Positions 11,848-12,187 of a stretch of DNA of 12,187 bases are shown here, in pieces (within the stretch, counting starts at the first letter, position 1; each line of letters starts with the position of its first letter). A model generated the notes under the pieces. It searched no databases. It was not told the DNA's origin and was given only the letters and a program-made list of their open reading frames with translations. This DNA comes from Candidatus Latescibacterota bacterium. Lineage in GTDB: Bacteria; JAAXHH01; JACQVL01. The stretch is taken from the NCBI GenBank assembly GCA_016209865.1, contig JACQVL010000283.1, positions 1-12,187 of the forward strand, in the 5' to 3' direction. A program made the position numbers and the translations under genes.

Positions 11848-12187
11848 AAGGTGCTCTCCTTCGATGCGAACGCAGCCGCGTACACCCGCGACTTGTCGTT
11901 CAGGTTGCCGTAAAACGCTCTGATGTCTGGGTCTGGATGATCCCGCCAGAATCGTGTCGGCACGAGCGAATAATGACTGAGAACCGGCCCGGATCGGTGA
12001 CCGTAGTACACCTGAAGCGTCTTCCGCTCGTGCTGAGTTGGCCGGACGGTGGCGGTATGCAGGACAGAGAGGTTGAACAGGATGGCCGTCCCCGCCGGGC
12101 CGTGGAGGTCGATACTGCCCGCCCTGACTAACTGCTCGGCTGGCTCCAGGATCGTATCGTGGATGGATTCCGGGGAGATCGAAAAAC
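11844..12187 (-). CDS. PhyH (phytanoyl-CoA dioxygenase) family protein, C-terminal part
   Basis: The minus-strand frame is open from the window edge to a TGA at 11846-11844, giving 113 residues with no start codon in view; the gene is cut by the window, not broken. It reads GPAGTAILFNLSVLHTATVR (29-48 of the visible part), then HERKTLQVYYGH (52-63) and a tail RAFYGNLNDKSRVYAAAF. PhyH enzymes are Fe(II)/2-oxoglutarate dioxygenases. The visible His43 in VLHTA fits the distal iron-binding His and Arg54 fits the 2-oxoglutarate-binding Arg; the HxD pair would lie beyond the window. These enzymes hydroxylate small molecules, including modified sugars, phosphonates and acyl chains; the substrate is not evident. 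It overlaps the isomerase-like gene by ATGA, so the two form an operon reading leftwards. Confidence 0.82.
   Translation of the reverse strand, partial: FSISPESIHDTILEPAEQLVRAGSIDLHGPAGTAILFNLSVLHTATVRPTQHERKTLQVYYGHRSGPVLSHYSLVPTRFWRDHPDPDIRAFYGNLNDKSRVYAAAFASKESTL
11854..11861 (-). promoter_or_regulatory. Ribosome binding site inside the end of the PhyH gene
   Basis: AAGGAGAG on the minus strand lies 6 bases before the isomerase-like ATG and encodes part of the last residues of the PhyH protein. Together with the ATGA overlap it indicates translational coupling. Confidence 0.7.

Overview
This 12.2 kb window is GC-rich, gene-dense bacterial DNA. It holds nine complete protein-coding genes and one partial one. 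There are no RNA genes, no recognisable transposases or integrases and no CRISPR array. The gene content is several Gfo/Idh/MocA oxidoreductases, sugar-isomerase-type TIM barrels, a dimethylformamidase-like protein, a CehA/McbA metallohydrolase and a PhyH-type dioxygenase, with short heptameric repeats in the gaps. This resembles environmental lineages such as Poribacteria, Latescibacteria, Armatimonadota, Planctomycetota or Chloroflexota. No ribosomal or housekeeping marker is present, so the phylum is only an inference.

Layout. Positions 1-242 are non-coding. They carry small hairpins and a good sigma70-like promoter match pointing left, out of the window. From 243 to 11050 eight genes run on the plus strand: a UxuA-type mannonate dehydratase family protein (243-1193), a degenerate enolase-superfamily protein (1207-2283), Gfo/Idh/MocA 1 (2335-3459), a DMFase large-subunit-like protein (3518-4879), Gfo/Idh/MocA 2 (4952-5977), a TIM-barrel protein of unknown function with a CFCxxC motif (5984-7177), Gfo/Idh/MocA 3 (7238-8455) and a CehA/McbA-type metallohydrolase (8540-11050). 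Gaps of 6 to 84 bases and good ribosome binding sites suggest one long transcription unit, possibly with internal promoters. On the minus strand, converging with only 11 bases between stop codons, lie a xylose-isomerase-like TIM-barrel protein (11847-11062) and, overlapping its start by ATGA, the C-terminal part of a PhyH-family dioxygenase (12187-11844). The PhyH gene continues beyond the window.

How the genes may work together (inference). Three NAD(P)-dependent sugar or polyol oxidoreductases, two divalent-metal TIM-barrel isomerase/dehydratase proteins and an enolase-like protein suit the oxidation, epimerisation and dehydration of an unusual sugar, sugar acid or glycoside. The DMFase-like and CehA-like hydrolases suggest the substrate carries an amide, ester or carbamate linkage. 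No product has an evident signal peptide or membrane segment, and the window holds no transporter or regulator, so the steps look cytoplasmic.

The most notable points are four period-7 repeat arrays lying in four of the gaps just upstream of genes, an enolase-superfamily protein that has lost its catalytic lysines, and a Gfo/Idh/MocA protein whose EKP motif is replaced by AVP.
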